Below are positions 52,804 to 62,778 of a stretch of DNA of 64,000 nucleotides, piece after piece. Every line of letters starts with the position of its first letter. Within the stretch, counting starts at the first letter, position 1. The DNA is from Pseudocercospora fijiensis CIRAD86. Its lineage: Eukaryota; Ascomycota; Dothideomycetes; Mycosphaerellales; Mycosphaerellaceae. Made by a program: the position numbers and the translations under genes. The stretch lies in the NCBI RefSeq assembly GCF_000340215.1, contig NW_006921534.1:3781041-3845040 (forward strand), in the 5' to 3' direction. The notes beneath the pieces are model-generated. The model had not been told where the DNA came from and did not search any database. It was given only the letters and a program-made list of their open reading frames with translations.

Positions 52804-53805
52804 TCACATCTGCCCTCCATACTTCAGCCTCATGACTTCTCTCAACCACCAAGCATGAATGCGCTCGTCACTCGTCAGCTCAGGATGGAACGCAGTGCCG
52901 AAGACATTGCCCTGCTTTACAGCCACGATGTCTCCATCCTCGCCCAGATCCTCAGCTGTAGTTGTCTTATCCTTAATGGCACGAGCTCGGCCAGGTAATT
53001 TTGCGAGAATCTCAACCGGTGCATTCGTTGCTTGTCGCGGAGGCGCAAGAATAGTCTCCACATCTACCTTCTTCGCAGCCTCACTCTCATCGATGATAGC
53101 CGACGAAGTTGATAGGACTTTCTCCACAACCGGTGCTCGAATGAACACTGCCGGGAAGTTGCCTCCTTGGAGGAAAGGTAGTTCTAGATCTGCCTCGAAG
53201 GATTCTACTTGTCTTCCAAAGTAGTTCCTGTGGACCCGGACGTCCAAACCTCCGATCAACTCTTGCCCAGTCTCTTTGGTCTTGTTGGCACTTTCCGCCA
53301 GCAAAATCAAGCCAGCGCATGTGCCCCACACCGGCTTGCGTTGCACTTTGACGTATTGCCGTAGTGGCTCGAGGAGACCACATCGTTCTGCAATTAGCGA
53401 TATGGACGTAGATTCGCCGCCGGGCAGAATAAGTGCATCGGATTCGGATAATTGCTCTGCGGTGCGGACCTGAATGAAGCGGAAGGAGGGTTGAGGAGGA
53501 AAGGTGGTGTGGGCCTTGGTGCTGCTTGGCTCAGTGGCGTTCGAAATTGTCCGGGGCAGGTCGTCGGTCTGGTTTTGAGAAAATCTCGGGGATTTGCTTT
53601 CCTTCGCTTCGGAGACAGATGGTGCGGCATTGCGCGCAGGTGATGCTGTCTCGGTTCCGCGGGTGTTTGGCGGGAATTGTCGAGATGGAGATTCCAGTTG
53701 GGTCTGCTTCAACGATCGGGCGGCGTGGGTGAGCAGCGTGATGTGTTCCAAAAAGGCGCCCTGGAGCGCGAGCACGCCAATCGTGACGTCGGGACTTCCT
53801 GTCAT
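52804..53805 (-). CDS. PDX2: Pyridoxal 5'-phosphate synthase, glutaminase subunit (PDX2/SNO/PdxT), 333 aa
   Basis: Hydrolyses glutamine and passes ammonia to the PDX1 synthase in vitamin B6 synthesis. Class I glutamine amidotransferase fold: N-terminal strand TIGVLALQGAF, LILPGGESTSI, the nucleophile Cys in VWGTCAGLILLAE, and the His-Glu pair in GTAFHPELTSD. An insertion of about 80-90 Ser/Thr/Pro/Asn-rich residues separates HAARSLKQ from FRFIQVRTAEQL; bacterial PdxT has only a short loop there. Another about 40-residue insertion lies after VFIRAPVVEKVL. There is no intron, and the insertion contains no stop. The open frame continues upstream to a GTG at 53847, but ATG at 53805 gives the expected N-terminus. 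It is divergent from the phosphopantetheinyl transferase. PDX1 is not in the window. Confidence 0.95.
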   Translation of the reverse strand: MTGSPDVTIGVLALQGAFLEHITLLTHAARSLKQTQLESPSRQFPPNTRGTETASPARNAAPSVSEAKESKSPRFSQNQTDDLPRTISNATEPSSTKAHTTFPPQPSFRFIQVRTAEQLSESDALILPGGESTSISLIAERCGLLEPLRQYVKVQRKPVWGTCAGLILLAESANKTKETGQELIGGLDVRVHRNYFGRQVESFEADLELPFLQGGNFPAVFIRAPVVEKVLSTSSAIIDESEAAKKVDVETILAPPRQATNAPVEILAKLPGRARAIKDKTTTAEDLGEDGDIVAVKQGNVFGTAFHPELTSDERIHAWWLREVMRLKYGGQM

Positions 53806-54406
53806 CGTAAATGTTGCAGCGGCATGTTTTGTTCGTTGCTTGCGCACTGATCAATGTGATGATGGCTTGGTCGCATTGTTATCAAAGGTGCACTGATAAG
53901 CCAATGTGTGAGTCAGACTGCCATAGGGCGCGAAGGTTCGAAGTAGTGCTATGGCGCATGACACTCCACTGGCTCGAGACGCGGTCGAGAGTGTGGTGGT
54001 GGATGTAGCAGACGTGCTCGGTCAGTGAACACGAAGAGCGTGCGAGTCGGGACTTGGCTGAAGGATGGTGAGGTGAATAATATGATATGGTGCAGCGAAG
54101 AATGGAAGGAAGGCAGGCGGGGGAGGTTACAGCCACTAGAATACCATACGTGGCGCCGGCGTCATTCGACATGCGGATATGATAGCCATACCATGTGGCA
54201 TCGGATGGCATGTGGGTGGATCCTCTATTGAATAATACTCCCGCGTCGGCGAGTCATCCCACCGGGCGCTGCTTGCGCTGTGATGAGAGATGGTCGAACA
54301 TACGAAATGCCTTCGTAGAGCATGAGTTGCGCCGACGACAAGGCTCAGCTTCTCATCACATCATCCACCTCGCATTTCTGCTGGTATCGCGACTTGGCCA
54401 CTGCAC

Positions 54407-54459
54407 GGCATGGCATGGCATGGCTGCTGGCATGGCTTGGCTTGGCATGACATGACATG
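54407..54459 (+). repeat. Degenerate (TGGCA)n / (TGACA)n tract
   Basis: Repeated GGCATGGCATGGC, then TGGCTTGGCTTGGC and ATGACATGACATG units, in the spacer between two divergent genes. Confidence 0.8.
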
Positions 54460-54778
54460 TAGCAAGACATTCGGGTCGGAGATGGGGATTTAGTGGAAAT
54501 CCTGCTGGCCGCTTTTAGACTGAGCTGCTGGTCAAAATAGAACTATGCAAGCACGCCTCCGCCCGCGTGTGCGCGATGATCTTCATCTATCATTTGCTTC
54601 CCAATCTCTACCCTCCCTTCCCCACCAAACACTCCCAGCCCAGCCCACCGCAACGCAACGCATCACCTACTACTGTCCGCGTACGACACGACCACATCAA
54701 TCCGAAAGCCGACATCCCTCTTGGCCTCACCTTGTTTTGTCCGGTTCATGTGTAATCCCTTTCGAGGGACGCCGACCT

Positions 54779-54808
54779 GCCCGTGCCCGTGCCCGTGCCC
54801 GTGCCCGT
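54779..54808 (+). repeat. (CCGTGC)n hexanucleotide tract
   Basis: About five CCGTGC units lie directly before the ATG at 54810. If translated upstream they would add Pro-Val repeats, but no ATG precedes them in frame. Confidence 0.85.
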
Positions 54809-54809
54809 C

Positions 54810-56069
54810 ATGTCCACGTCCGGCCTGGTCATGTCGACGCGCAAGCGAGCGCTGTCACAGCGCATCCCACTCGCCATATCGACGCACTTCCCCGATATCT
54901 CGACGTTGATGAACAGCCTGGCGAGCGGGCTCACCACGGCAACCACCAGCTTCCCGCTACCCAACGACCAGGGTGAGATATCATGTTGGCTACTCGACAC
55001 AAGGACTCTGTGGCCCGGCACCAACATATGGTCTGCTACGGGAGCTTCAGAGGCAATGGCCCTGGTCTCGCAGGCAGAGCAGAAGGCAATCTCGAGTAAG
55101 ATGTTTATCCAGGATGCGAGAATGAGTTTGGGCTCTGCATTACTTAAGCGCTTGTTCATATCCAAGACGCTGGACATTCCATGGAAAGATGTAGGACTCG
55201 CGAGGAAGGGAGACCCCAAGCATGGAAAGCCGTGTGCAGTCGACGCTGTGGGAAGACCGATTGAAGGCATTGACTTCAATGTGTCGCATCAGAATGGCTT
55301 GGTTGCTCTGATTGGCTGGAATGGCAAGAAGAGGCATAAATACCTGCCGAACGGCGGCATTGAAGGAACAATATCACCCATGGCCAATTTTGAGCCGGAT
55401 GTCATGGTTGGCGTTGACATTGTGTGCGTAAACGAGCGGGACGACTACCGGACAATCGATGCAGAGGGCCTTGATGGATGGGTAGACATCTACGACTTTG
55501 TCTTCAGCGATGAGGAGCGGTGGAGCATGAAGTACGATGTGGATTATGTCACTCTTCTGGACGGAACCATCTTGAACAGAGATGAAATCGGTCGCCACGA
55601 CAGGTGCATTCAGCGAAATATGCAAATCTCTCTCACCACTCCTGCTGGACGTGACGTGACATTCAACTCCGATCAGCTTATCGAGGCCAAGCTACGACGC
55701 TTTTATACCTTCTTTTGCTATAAGGAAGCCTACATCAAGCTTGCTGGCGAGGCATTGCTTGCACCATGGCTCAAGCAACTTGAGTTCTTTAACGTACGAT
55801 CACCCAAGCCAGGAAGTCCAGCTCGATGCAGCACCATTGGCCAATGGGGAGAGGAAGTCGACGATGTAGAAGTCCACATGAACGGGCAAGAAGTGTCCGA
55901 CGTGAGGATGAAGATTCAGTCCTACGAAGAGAGCTTCATGGTCTCAACAGCCATCCAAGGAGAAGTCCAAAACCTCAAGATACCCAGCTTTAAGAAGTTG
56001 GACTTGCGCGCAGACGTTCTGGCCTACGCGCACAAACATTTGAACGTCTCACCTTCGGACTATAGGTGA
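54810..56069 (+). CDS. 4'-phosphopantetheinyl transferase (CfwA/NpgA type), about 419 aa
   Basis: Transfers phosphopantetheine from CoA to carrier domains of polyketide synthases, non-ribosomal peptide synthetases and alpha-aminoadipate reductase, so it is needed for secondary metabolism, siderophores and lysine. Sfp-type signatures: DARMSLGSALLKRLF near the N-terminus, FNVSHQNGLVALIGW, the Mg-binding VGVDIVCVNERDD, and the FYTFFCYKEAYIKLAGEA block with the catalytic KEA, followed by LLAPWLKQLEF. The C-terminal FKKLDLRADVLAYA is also typical. A loop of about 55 residues, WVDIYDFVFSDEER onward, lies between the two metal motifs. Unspliced. Alternative ATGs at 54831 and 54909 are possible; the last gives a start closer to the usual length, so the true N-terminus is uncertain. 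Confidence 0.93.
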   Translation: MSTSGLVMSTRKRALSQRIPLAISTHFPDISTLMNSLASGLTTATTSFPLPNDQGEISCWLLDTRTLWPGTNIWSATGASEAMALVSQAEQKAISSKMFIQDARMSLGSALLKRLFISKTLDIPWKDVGLARKGDPKHGKPCAVDAVGRPIEGIDFNVSHQNGLVALIGWNGKKRHKYLPNGGIEGTISPMANFEPDVMVGVDIVCVNERDDYRTIDAEGLDGWVDIYDFVFSDEERWSMKYDVDYVTLLDGTILNRDEIGRHDRCIQRNMQISLTTPAGRDVTFNSDQLIEAKLRRFYTFFCYKEAYIKLAGEALLAPWLKQLEFFNVRSPKPGSPARCSTIGQWGEEVDDVEVHMNGQEVSDVRMKIQSYEESFMVSTAIQGEVQNLKIPSFKKLDLRADVLAYAHKHLNVSPSDYR

Positions 56070-57451
56070 GCCCATCCGCGAGACCAGCGCTCCGTAGCGC
56101 TTGGTGAAGAAGATATCAAACCTCGCGCTTACACGACGAGCAGAGTAAGCAGCCCGACTCAAGCTCGGCTGTGACCGTACCACAGCTGCGACGATACATC
56201 AGCTGATGCATCGTATGGACACGATGTGAAACAGAGGCTGGTGCCACGACCATGTTCTGCATATCTGCTTTCATCAGCATGAAGCAGTTCTTGAAACGGC
56301 ACGCCTGGCTCGTTAGTGGGCTAGCGAGGGCTAGCCATCGGAGTTCGCTTCCGGGCAATAAAGGTTAATCGCACTGTCCAACACCGTCTGCTTTCCCGCG
56401 TCTCTTCCAAGACGGGTATGTTGACGACTTGCGCCGAAATATATCGAGAGAAATGCATCCAAGACGTGGAGCATGGAATACAACATGGACAGTTGCACGC
56501 CGGCCACAGTGACAGCAGCGAACTTGCAGTCTCTAGATCACCGGGAGGTTTTGAGATCCTTTTGACGACCCTGGACGGTTCTGGGCTTCAGAGAGGAGTT
56601 TTGTTGAATTTTCCAGCATTTGAATGGGAGCGGAGTGGCGTTGGGATGGATTTAGGCCATGGCATGAAGCGGGACACGCACACGTTACATCTTCGATACG
56701 TTTGTCATTTGCATCATCAGCATCATTGATGAGCGTCACCCTCTAGGATAATGCCTAATCGTGTAGCAGCAAGGCATTGAGGAGATTCCGAATCTACTAC
56801 TGCATGCATGTAGCCTGTCGGAAGTAATGTAGAAACCACCATTTCAACCACAGACCGACGAGGATTTCCGGTCCCCGAAACCCGCAGCACTAACACCAAA
56901 AATTTCTTGCATAGAACTTTCCACGCATGGAAGCACATACGTCAACAACCTCGCTGTCTACTGTTCGCCATGCTTGCGAAAATTAATGGTGAAGATGGCA
57001 CCACCATGACTTCAGCCTCCTTGGTACCTGCAGGCAGCAATTTCGACCTCTATACAAATTAGGAGGGATTGAAGGATGCGCATGAAAGTCCCTGCTTCTT
57101 TCGATTTGTTTGTGGCTCTGACAACATGACACCTCACACACCCCGGATGCAGTCAGCCGGAATGGTTTCGGACCCTTTCGAGCTAAACCATCAAATCCTT
57201 CCCGCTGCACTCTCTGACGACAACAAGCCTACTTCTGAGGCTGTGTTTCAAGGTGGTTCCCAAATTTCGGAATTTGAAGCCTGAAAGTTTTGTGGCGCAG
57301 TGTAGTACTGTACGAAAGAAGTGGCATTCGTTGTTGCATACCTATGACTTCTAACTTTTCGCTATACGAAGTCATATATACTGCAATTCTCGAGAGTCAG
57401 ATTACCTGCGAAGCTCGTCTACAAGCTCAAGATGACTCGGGACATTCTTGG
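56070..57451. other. Convergent 3' region, 1.4 kb
   Basis: Between the stops of the PPTase and DUR3 genes. A 103-codon ATG frame at 56418-56729 and others have no homology, and their His-rich or low-complexity ends look accidental. No RNA gene was recognised. Confidence 0.5.
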
Positions 57452-59766
57452 TTAGGCCTCGTGCTCGCCGAGATGCACGTTCGGCTTCCTCACTCCGAAC
57501 ATTGACATGATATCCCGCCATAGCCCGACGCTGACTTCCTTCAAGGCGCTGGTGCTTTCGATCACCGGATAGACGACACATATCATAGTCGAGGCCCAGA
57601 CCCAGATGAAGCTGACTACGACCTGTTCACCACGGGTTAGCTTTCATTCGCATGTATTGGGATCAACCAATGCTTGCCCATCCTGTGAAGAACGTCTTGC
57701 TATAGACGTAGGCTGTGCCGAACAGCGTGAATGGGACTAGAATGAAGGCAATGCTGAAAAAGACAATATTAGCTCCCCATGCAAGTCGTTCGCCTTCTTT
57801 CGCAAGCTTCTCGTCGATTGGTCGCATTTGGGTCGATTCGAGGAAGTCCACAATCTCGTTCCCTGTCATTGCATGATCATCATGAGCGCTGCTCTCCGAT
57901 ACTGCTTGAGATTTGGCCGGTTTCTCGGATGTCGCTGGGTTCTTCTCGTCGGGGCCATTATCGCTTTCTCCAGGAGGACTTCTGTCCGCATGTGGAGTCA
58001 CGGCCTGCGGTGTCACAATACCAGCGATCTTGTTCGCACGATTAATGTGCCTGGAATCTGTACTCTGGTATTTGGCCGGGAAGATCAAGCTCAATACGAC
58101 GGCCCAGAGAGCACCTGATCCCATGCTTACGCAATTGCCTGCGAGCGCGTTTCTGGCATTCGCCATTGTCGAGACACTGATCTCTCCAGAAAGCTTAGAG
58201 GTGGTCACAAACCATGCTGTCAATCCACATGCCAGACCTAGCCAGGGTGCACCGACCGTTGCCACCCAACTCATGCGATCCCAAAGCAAGACCAGTCCTA
58301 CAGGTACCGACGCGCCTCCAACGATGATGGCCAGAATAGTCAGGAGCCATGTGAGGTTGAGGTTCACCACATTGAGGATACAGCAGAAGGCTGCGAGCAC
58401 CAGTGAGTAGATGGCGATGCCATAGTGTGAGATCTGGACGAGCCTGACCGAAGTAGCATCCGGCTTGATATATGTCTTGTACACGTCGAATGTGAGCAAT
58501 GAGCTCACGGCGATCAGCTCTGCAGAGGTACTGGACGTCACAGCCATGAAGAGGAGAATGAGCATGAGAATCGCTCCTGTTGATCCAAGAAGTGTGATTG
58601 TGACGGCAGGAGCGGAGAGACCCGCATTGTTCTGCGCTGCAGATAGAGGGTTCGGATAGGTTGGAAAGCTCGGGTTGGATGTGAGCGCAGCACAGCCCAG
58701 GCCCATGGCTGTTGCAAAACCAAATGGAACGCCGTACCAAGCTATACCTCCTAGAATGTATGCTCGAACGCTCGTCTCTGGACGTGATGCGATGGCCCTC
58801 TGCCAGTATGCTTGATCTAGCCACACACAGCTGTAGCCGGCAGCAAAAAGGTCGAAGGCGAAGACCAATCCGTCGACAGATCGGAAGGCTAGGTATGATC
58901 CGTCGCCAGCGTTCCCTGCGATCGGCATGTTCTTGGAAGCTTCAATCAGGAGGTCGTAGAATTTCGAAGGCGATCCCACCATATCGCTCGTAGCATACAT
59001 CAGGAATCCAAAGACAAATATGACAGTGAAGAGGATCATTGTGTGGATGTAGTCCGCGATGAACGTACTCCTCAGTCCACCGGCGATAACGTATGCTGCT
59101 ACGACTATCGGAATGAGCCAACACGCAGCGTAGACGTTCATCCCGGTGAGAGCTGACACAACTTGTGAGCCTCCCAGCACCAGGCAGGCACCGACCAGCA
59201 TGTTTGTTGCAATGCCGAAGAATAGATAAGAGACGTGAGCAATGTAACCATTTCGTGCCAGCACAATTTCCGGAAATGTATGGGCTCCTGGTGCGTAACG
59301 CTATGAGAGTGAGGAACGTGGTTTAGTGGATATTTCCGGATTCAATGTGAGCCCTCGATTCATCCGCTTACCTTGATTTTGATGGCCATAAGGCAGAATG
59401 TCAGGATCTGGAAGGTGCCTGCTGCTGCGTACCACATCGGCCCACAGACTCCATAAGTGTAGGCGAAAGTGCTTGACGTTAAGAGCGTTGCGCTCCACGT
59501 CCATGCTGGGCGTTAAATTAGAAGTCTGCGGGGCGAGAGAGGATGGAAGACGTACACGAAACGATTCCCGAAGCAATTAGACCTGGTTTGACAGACCTAG
59601 ATGCGGTGTTGAACTCTTCGGACTGCTTGGTAGAGAATCGCGTATAGCGGTTCTGCAGCCATGTGATACACAGCATAATGGCTGCAAACACTCCACCGAT
59701 CCCAATGACGATGCCATATCCCGCTCCTGGGGAGAGAACTTTTATTCCATCGTGATGTTCAGTCAT
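57452..59766 (-). CDS. DUR3: Urea permease DUR3 (SSS family), about 712 aa
   Basis: Sodium:solute-symporter-family urea/H+ transporter of the plasma membrane. Four exons on the minus strand: 59766-59556, 59505-59372, 59300-57678 and 57622-57452. Introns are 50, 71 and 55 nt; the last uses a GC donor (TGG|GCAAGC). Without that splice the protein would end after GWASIG. With it the final helix VVVSFIWVWASTMICVVYP is completed. About 15 hydrophobic segments are visible, including the first, YGIVIGIGGVFAAIMLCITW. DUR3 motifs include RYAPGAHTFPEIVLARNG, LGGSQVVSALTGMN, GGLRSTFIADYIHT, DQAYWQRAIASRPE and AVTSSTSAELIAVSSLLTFDVYKTY. A long polar loop (ADRSPPGESDNGPDEKN) precedes the last two helices. 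Expression is likely nitrogen-regulated, by family knowledge only. Confidence 0.94.
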
Positions 59767-61100
59767 CTTTCGCTTGCATCAGTAATAGAGGGCTGAGATG
59801 AATGGGAAAGTAAGAAACAGACACGTTATCTTCCGTCTTACCTGTCGAGAGATACTTGGCCAGTACAACACCACCACTGCGCCTCACACTCGATAGCATG
59901 TCCTGCTGCTTCTGGCCGGCGGCAAGTCACCAACGCTGTCAATTGCGAGTTTGGAGGTTGTTGGACTGCCGAAGATGGGGGTATATGATAAGAGTGGGCG
60001 TATCAGACAGCGGGTAGCATAGATAGGGAGGAGCAAGGTTGGCCCCTCGAAATCTACAGCGATACTAGATAGGCGGGTTGTGCCAGAGGACTTCCAGACG
60101 TCAACATGGAGTTGTACAGTTGAACTTTCCAGGTGAGCGACATGCGTGCAGTGTGTCGACAGAGCGGTGGAGGTGGAGGTGTTGTGTAGCATGCCTTCGC
60201 ATTGATGGTGCAGCGACCGGGTCTCGAGAATGCGCGTCACTCGGTGCTTCGGCGACGTGAGGCTTGAGGGCTTGGGTCGGTCGTTCTGTGTACACCTTTT
60301 CGCCGAGACTGATGGAGTCCAGATAAATAGTTATCATAGTATGATGAGCAGAAGGCCGCGCCGCCGTGCCGACAAGCGAAAAGCATGATCTCACGCCAAG
60401 GCGGATGAAAATAGCACGCGCCACACGTGGTCCTGTTTGCGCCATTCGCAAGCCATTATTCGCAAGCCACTGCATGCCATGCCATGCGCGTGCACACGTA
60501 ATGTTCCCGTGTCGTACGGTGGCTAGTGTCACGCGTATGGTCGCCGAGAGAAAGACCAGCAGACGAGAGTGCCTGCGACTGGTGGCACGTCTGCGCCGTG
60601 CCCCATTTCGTCCAGGCACCCACCGTACCAGGAAGCTTGCGCGGAAAGACGGCATTCCTTCGCATCGACCACACTTCACGCTCGGGTAAGGCTAGCACAC
60701 TCATTGGTTCACTGCCGAGCAGCGCAGTGCTTCACTTGGCACGTTGAACATTCCTCGTCCGTGCGTCTGCGGCTGACGTTTGTCACAGCAGTCCGCATCA
60801 GCCTTACCTCCAATTGCTGTGACGAACCCTGTGTATGCACGCGGAACCTCCGTGGCTACCACTAGCCGGTCACCATGTCTTTGCAGCTTGGCGGCGACCC
60901 ACCTTACCTCACATGAGCATTGACTGCATACTTGAGTGTCTTGGTGACACCGGCTCAGGTATACGACCCAGGGCATAAAGAAGACCTGATCCCTCGTATA
61001 GGCCTGAAGTCTATCATATCCAGACTTGACTCAAAAATCTGCTTCCGATACCAGGTCACTAGCCTCACTAGCCTCTCTAACATCCTTCTACCTCTTGCGA
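59767..61100. other. Divergent promoter region of DUR3 and a small gene, 1.3 kb
   Basis: Frames up to 192 codons (60101-60679, minus) lack domains and overlap other frames. No gene or repeat is called; nitrogen-regulatory GATA sites occur but not beyond chance as far as I can tell. Confidence 0.45.
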
Positions 61101-61469
61101 ATGAGTGCTTCGATCAACAACGTCAATTCCACTCCTAAAAAGGATAGACAAGACTCTTCTACAGCGAAGACTAGAACCAGCATTACCGGAAAGATCAAAA
61201 AGAATCTCGAGAAGATGCATCCACCTAGCAGATCAAGCATATCCAGCTCTAACCAGATCGAGATGAAGTCCATTCGATCTTCCTCTTCCTCTATACGAAG
61301 CTGCTCCCCACCGCCACCTCGCACTGCGCAGACAGCAAGCAAGCCAAAAACAAAGCCAAAGCCTAGAGCGCAAAGTGGGACTTTTAATGACGTCGGTCGT
61401 CACTCAAATCAATGGCTCTTCAACAATATGAGCATTACCGATGCCGTTAAGACTCTATTCGAGAGATGA
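61101..61469 (+). CDS. Small Ser/Lys-rich hypothetical protein (122 aa)
   Basis: ATG at 61101 starts MSASINNVNSTPKK; the frame is open upstream but without ATG. The first about 90 residues are Ser/Lys/Thr/Pro-rich and look disordered (KIKKNLEKMHPPSRSS, then a run of SSSSS and PPPP, then KPKTKPKPRAQSG). The last about 30 are distinctive: FNDVGRHSNQWLFNNMSIT followed by DAVKTLFER. A compact GRHSNxWLF end of this sort appears, as far as I recall, in small fungal proteins of unknown role, but I cannot name a family. No signal peptide or membrane segment. It could be a nuclear or regulatory short protein; nothing more can be inferred. Confidence 0.5.
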   Translation: MSASINNVNSTPKKDRQDSSTAKTRTSITGKIKKNLEKMHPPSRSSISSSNQIEMKSIRSSSSSIRSCSPPPPRTAQTASKPKTKPKPRAQSGTFNDVGRHSNQWLFNNMSITDAVKTLFER

Positions 61470-62778
61470 AGCCGTTTCGACGGGGCGCTAGGAGCGCATG
61501 GAAATCAGGAGCTAAACGACAGGATAGTTGAGAGGATCGCCAGATACGATGAAGCAGGTGCAGAGACTTGTGCCTTCCACCTGAAAAGCAAGAGTATTAA
61601 CTGCCTAGGCAGTCGCAGGCAGTGATGGTTATTTCCAGCAAACCTCGTAATCCAGCCAGAAGTCCATTGGCGATAGCGAGGAGTGCTGCGCGGGCAAACC
61701 TAGAGAATGAAGATGCGAACGATGCTGCAGGAAAGAGGAAGCAGCTATCCCCTAAACGAAGTCCGTGGTTAAGTCCGTAGAACTGCTGTATAAGATCTAG
61801 GGGATCTGGTTGGTCGAATCCGCTTTGCATAAGTTGGCACAGACGTATTCTGTATAAGAACTCCACCAGAATCCTAGTTTTGCCGACGAACGCTCCGAGG
61901 CAACGAGTTTTTACAGGGGATGGTGGAGCGTATGTGCATTCGGACAAGGTGGGGAGTCTTTCGCAAGGCTAGGCTATTCTAGCTGTTGTCGAACGAGGTT
62001 CCCTTGCACGTTGCAATTCTGCGTTTCATTTTAGGTCGTACTATACATAGTATAGGCATAAGCGAAGCCTCTCGCCTTCTCTAGCGTTTCTTTATTCCCT
62101 ATATTCAATATTACTACGTCGGCTACTACCTACTACCTAAAACGCCTACTACTATATTGTCAAGCTGTGATGCTGTCTAGAATCATTACCACACTACTCT
62201 ACCTCGTCGGGCTTAGACTCGGATATACTACGGGTTGCGAAGGCTGTTAGGATGCTGCGGTAAGGACCTCGTCTCCAAACAGTGCTGGTTGAACTGTTCC
62301 TAGGAGGAGGGAACATTTAACGGGTATTATCGGAATGATTCGCTAGGCGGTGGACAGCAATCGGTCAGCCCATAGGTTGTCAGGTGCGCCGAAGGGGCAA
62401 TTGCTGGTGGAGTGTTGGGCATCCATGGCAAAGACGTTGGAAATTGGAAGAGTGGATTTTGATGGCCCTTTCATGGAATTTCATGAGGCGCACCTTGAAC
62501 ATCCAGGCTGCAGTGCCCAGCAGTGGCTTGGCAGCAGATCCATTGAGGTCCTCCACTTCACTTCATTGATGCGCTGCAGATCAGTGGAGGAAGATAGATA
62601 CCTTTGATATTTTCAGAGCACATGATCACTGCATGGCCTAGGCCTTCATCTTGAATTGCCCTTCTGTGCCGTTCATTTGCATTCTCAACACACATTTCGA
62701 GGTTCTCGTTCGGAGTTCAAGCTTTCTTTGTCGATCAAAGTCAAAAATTTTGAGCAAGCTTCATTCCCGTCACACTTC
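61470..62778. other. Spacer, 1.3 kb, with a RIP-like AT-rich patch
   Basis: Most frames are short. One minus frame (61597-61947, 116 codons) has no homology. About 62030-62170 is rich in TA, with direct runs such as TACTACCTACTACC, and resembles the RIP-mutated transposons elsewhere in the window. It is too short to classify. Confidence 0.45.
62030..62165. repeat. Possible short RIP-mutated transposon relic
   Basis: A TA-rich patch with few CA or TG dinucleotides, between regions of ordinary composition. Not matched by eye to either transposon in the window. Confidence 0.35.

Larger units (their letters stand above)
53806..54809. other. Divergent promoter region of PDX2 and the PPTase gene, with simple repeats
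   Basis: Contains a degenerate TGGCA-type tandem tract (about 54407-54459) and a (CCGTGC)n tract that ends at the PPTase start. Short overlapping frames are not supported. Confidence 0.5.

Noticed and set aside
54545..54976. 143-codon plus frame upstream of the PPTase gene
   Set aside because: Overlaps the PPTase start in another frame and is made largely of Arg/Pro from the hexanucleotide tract.
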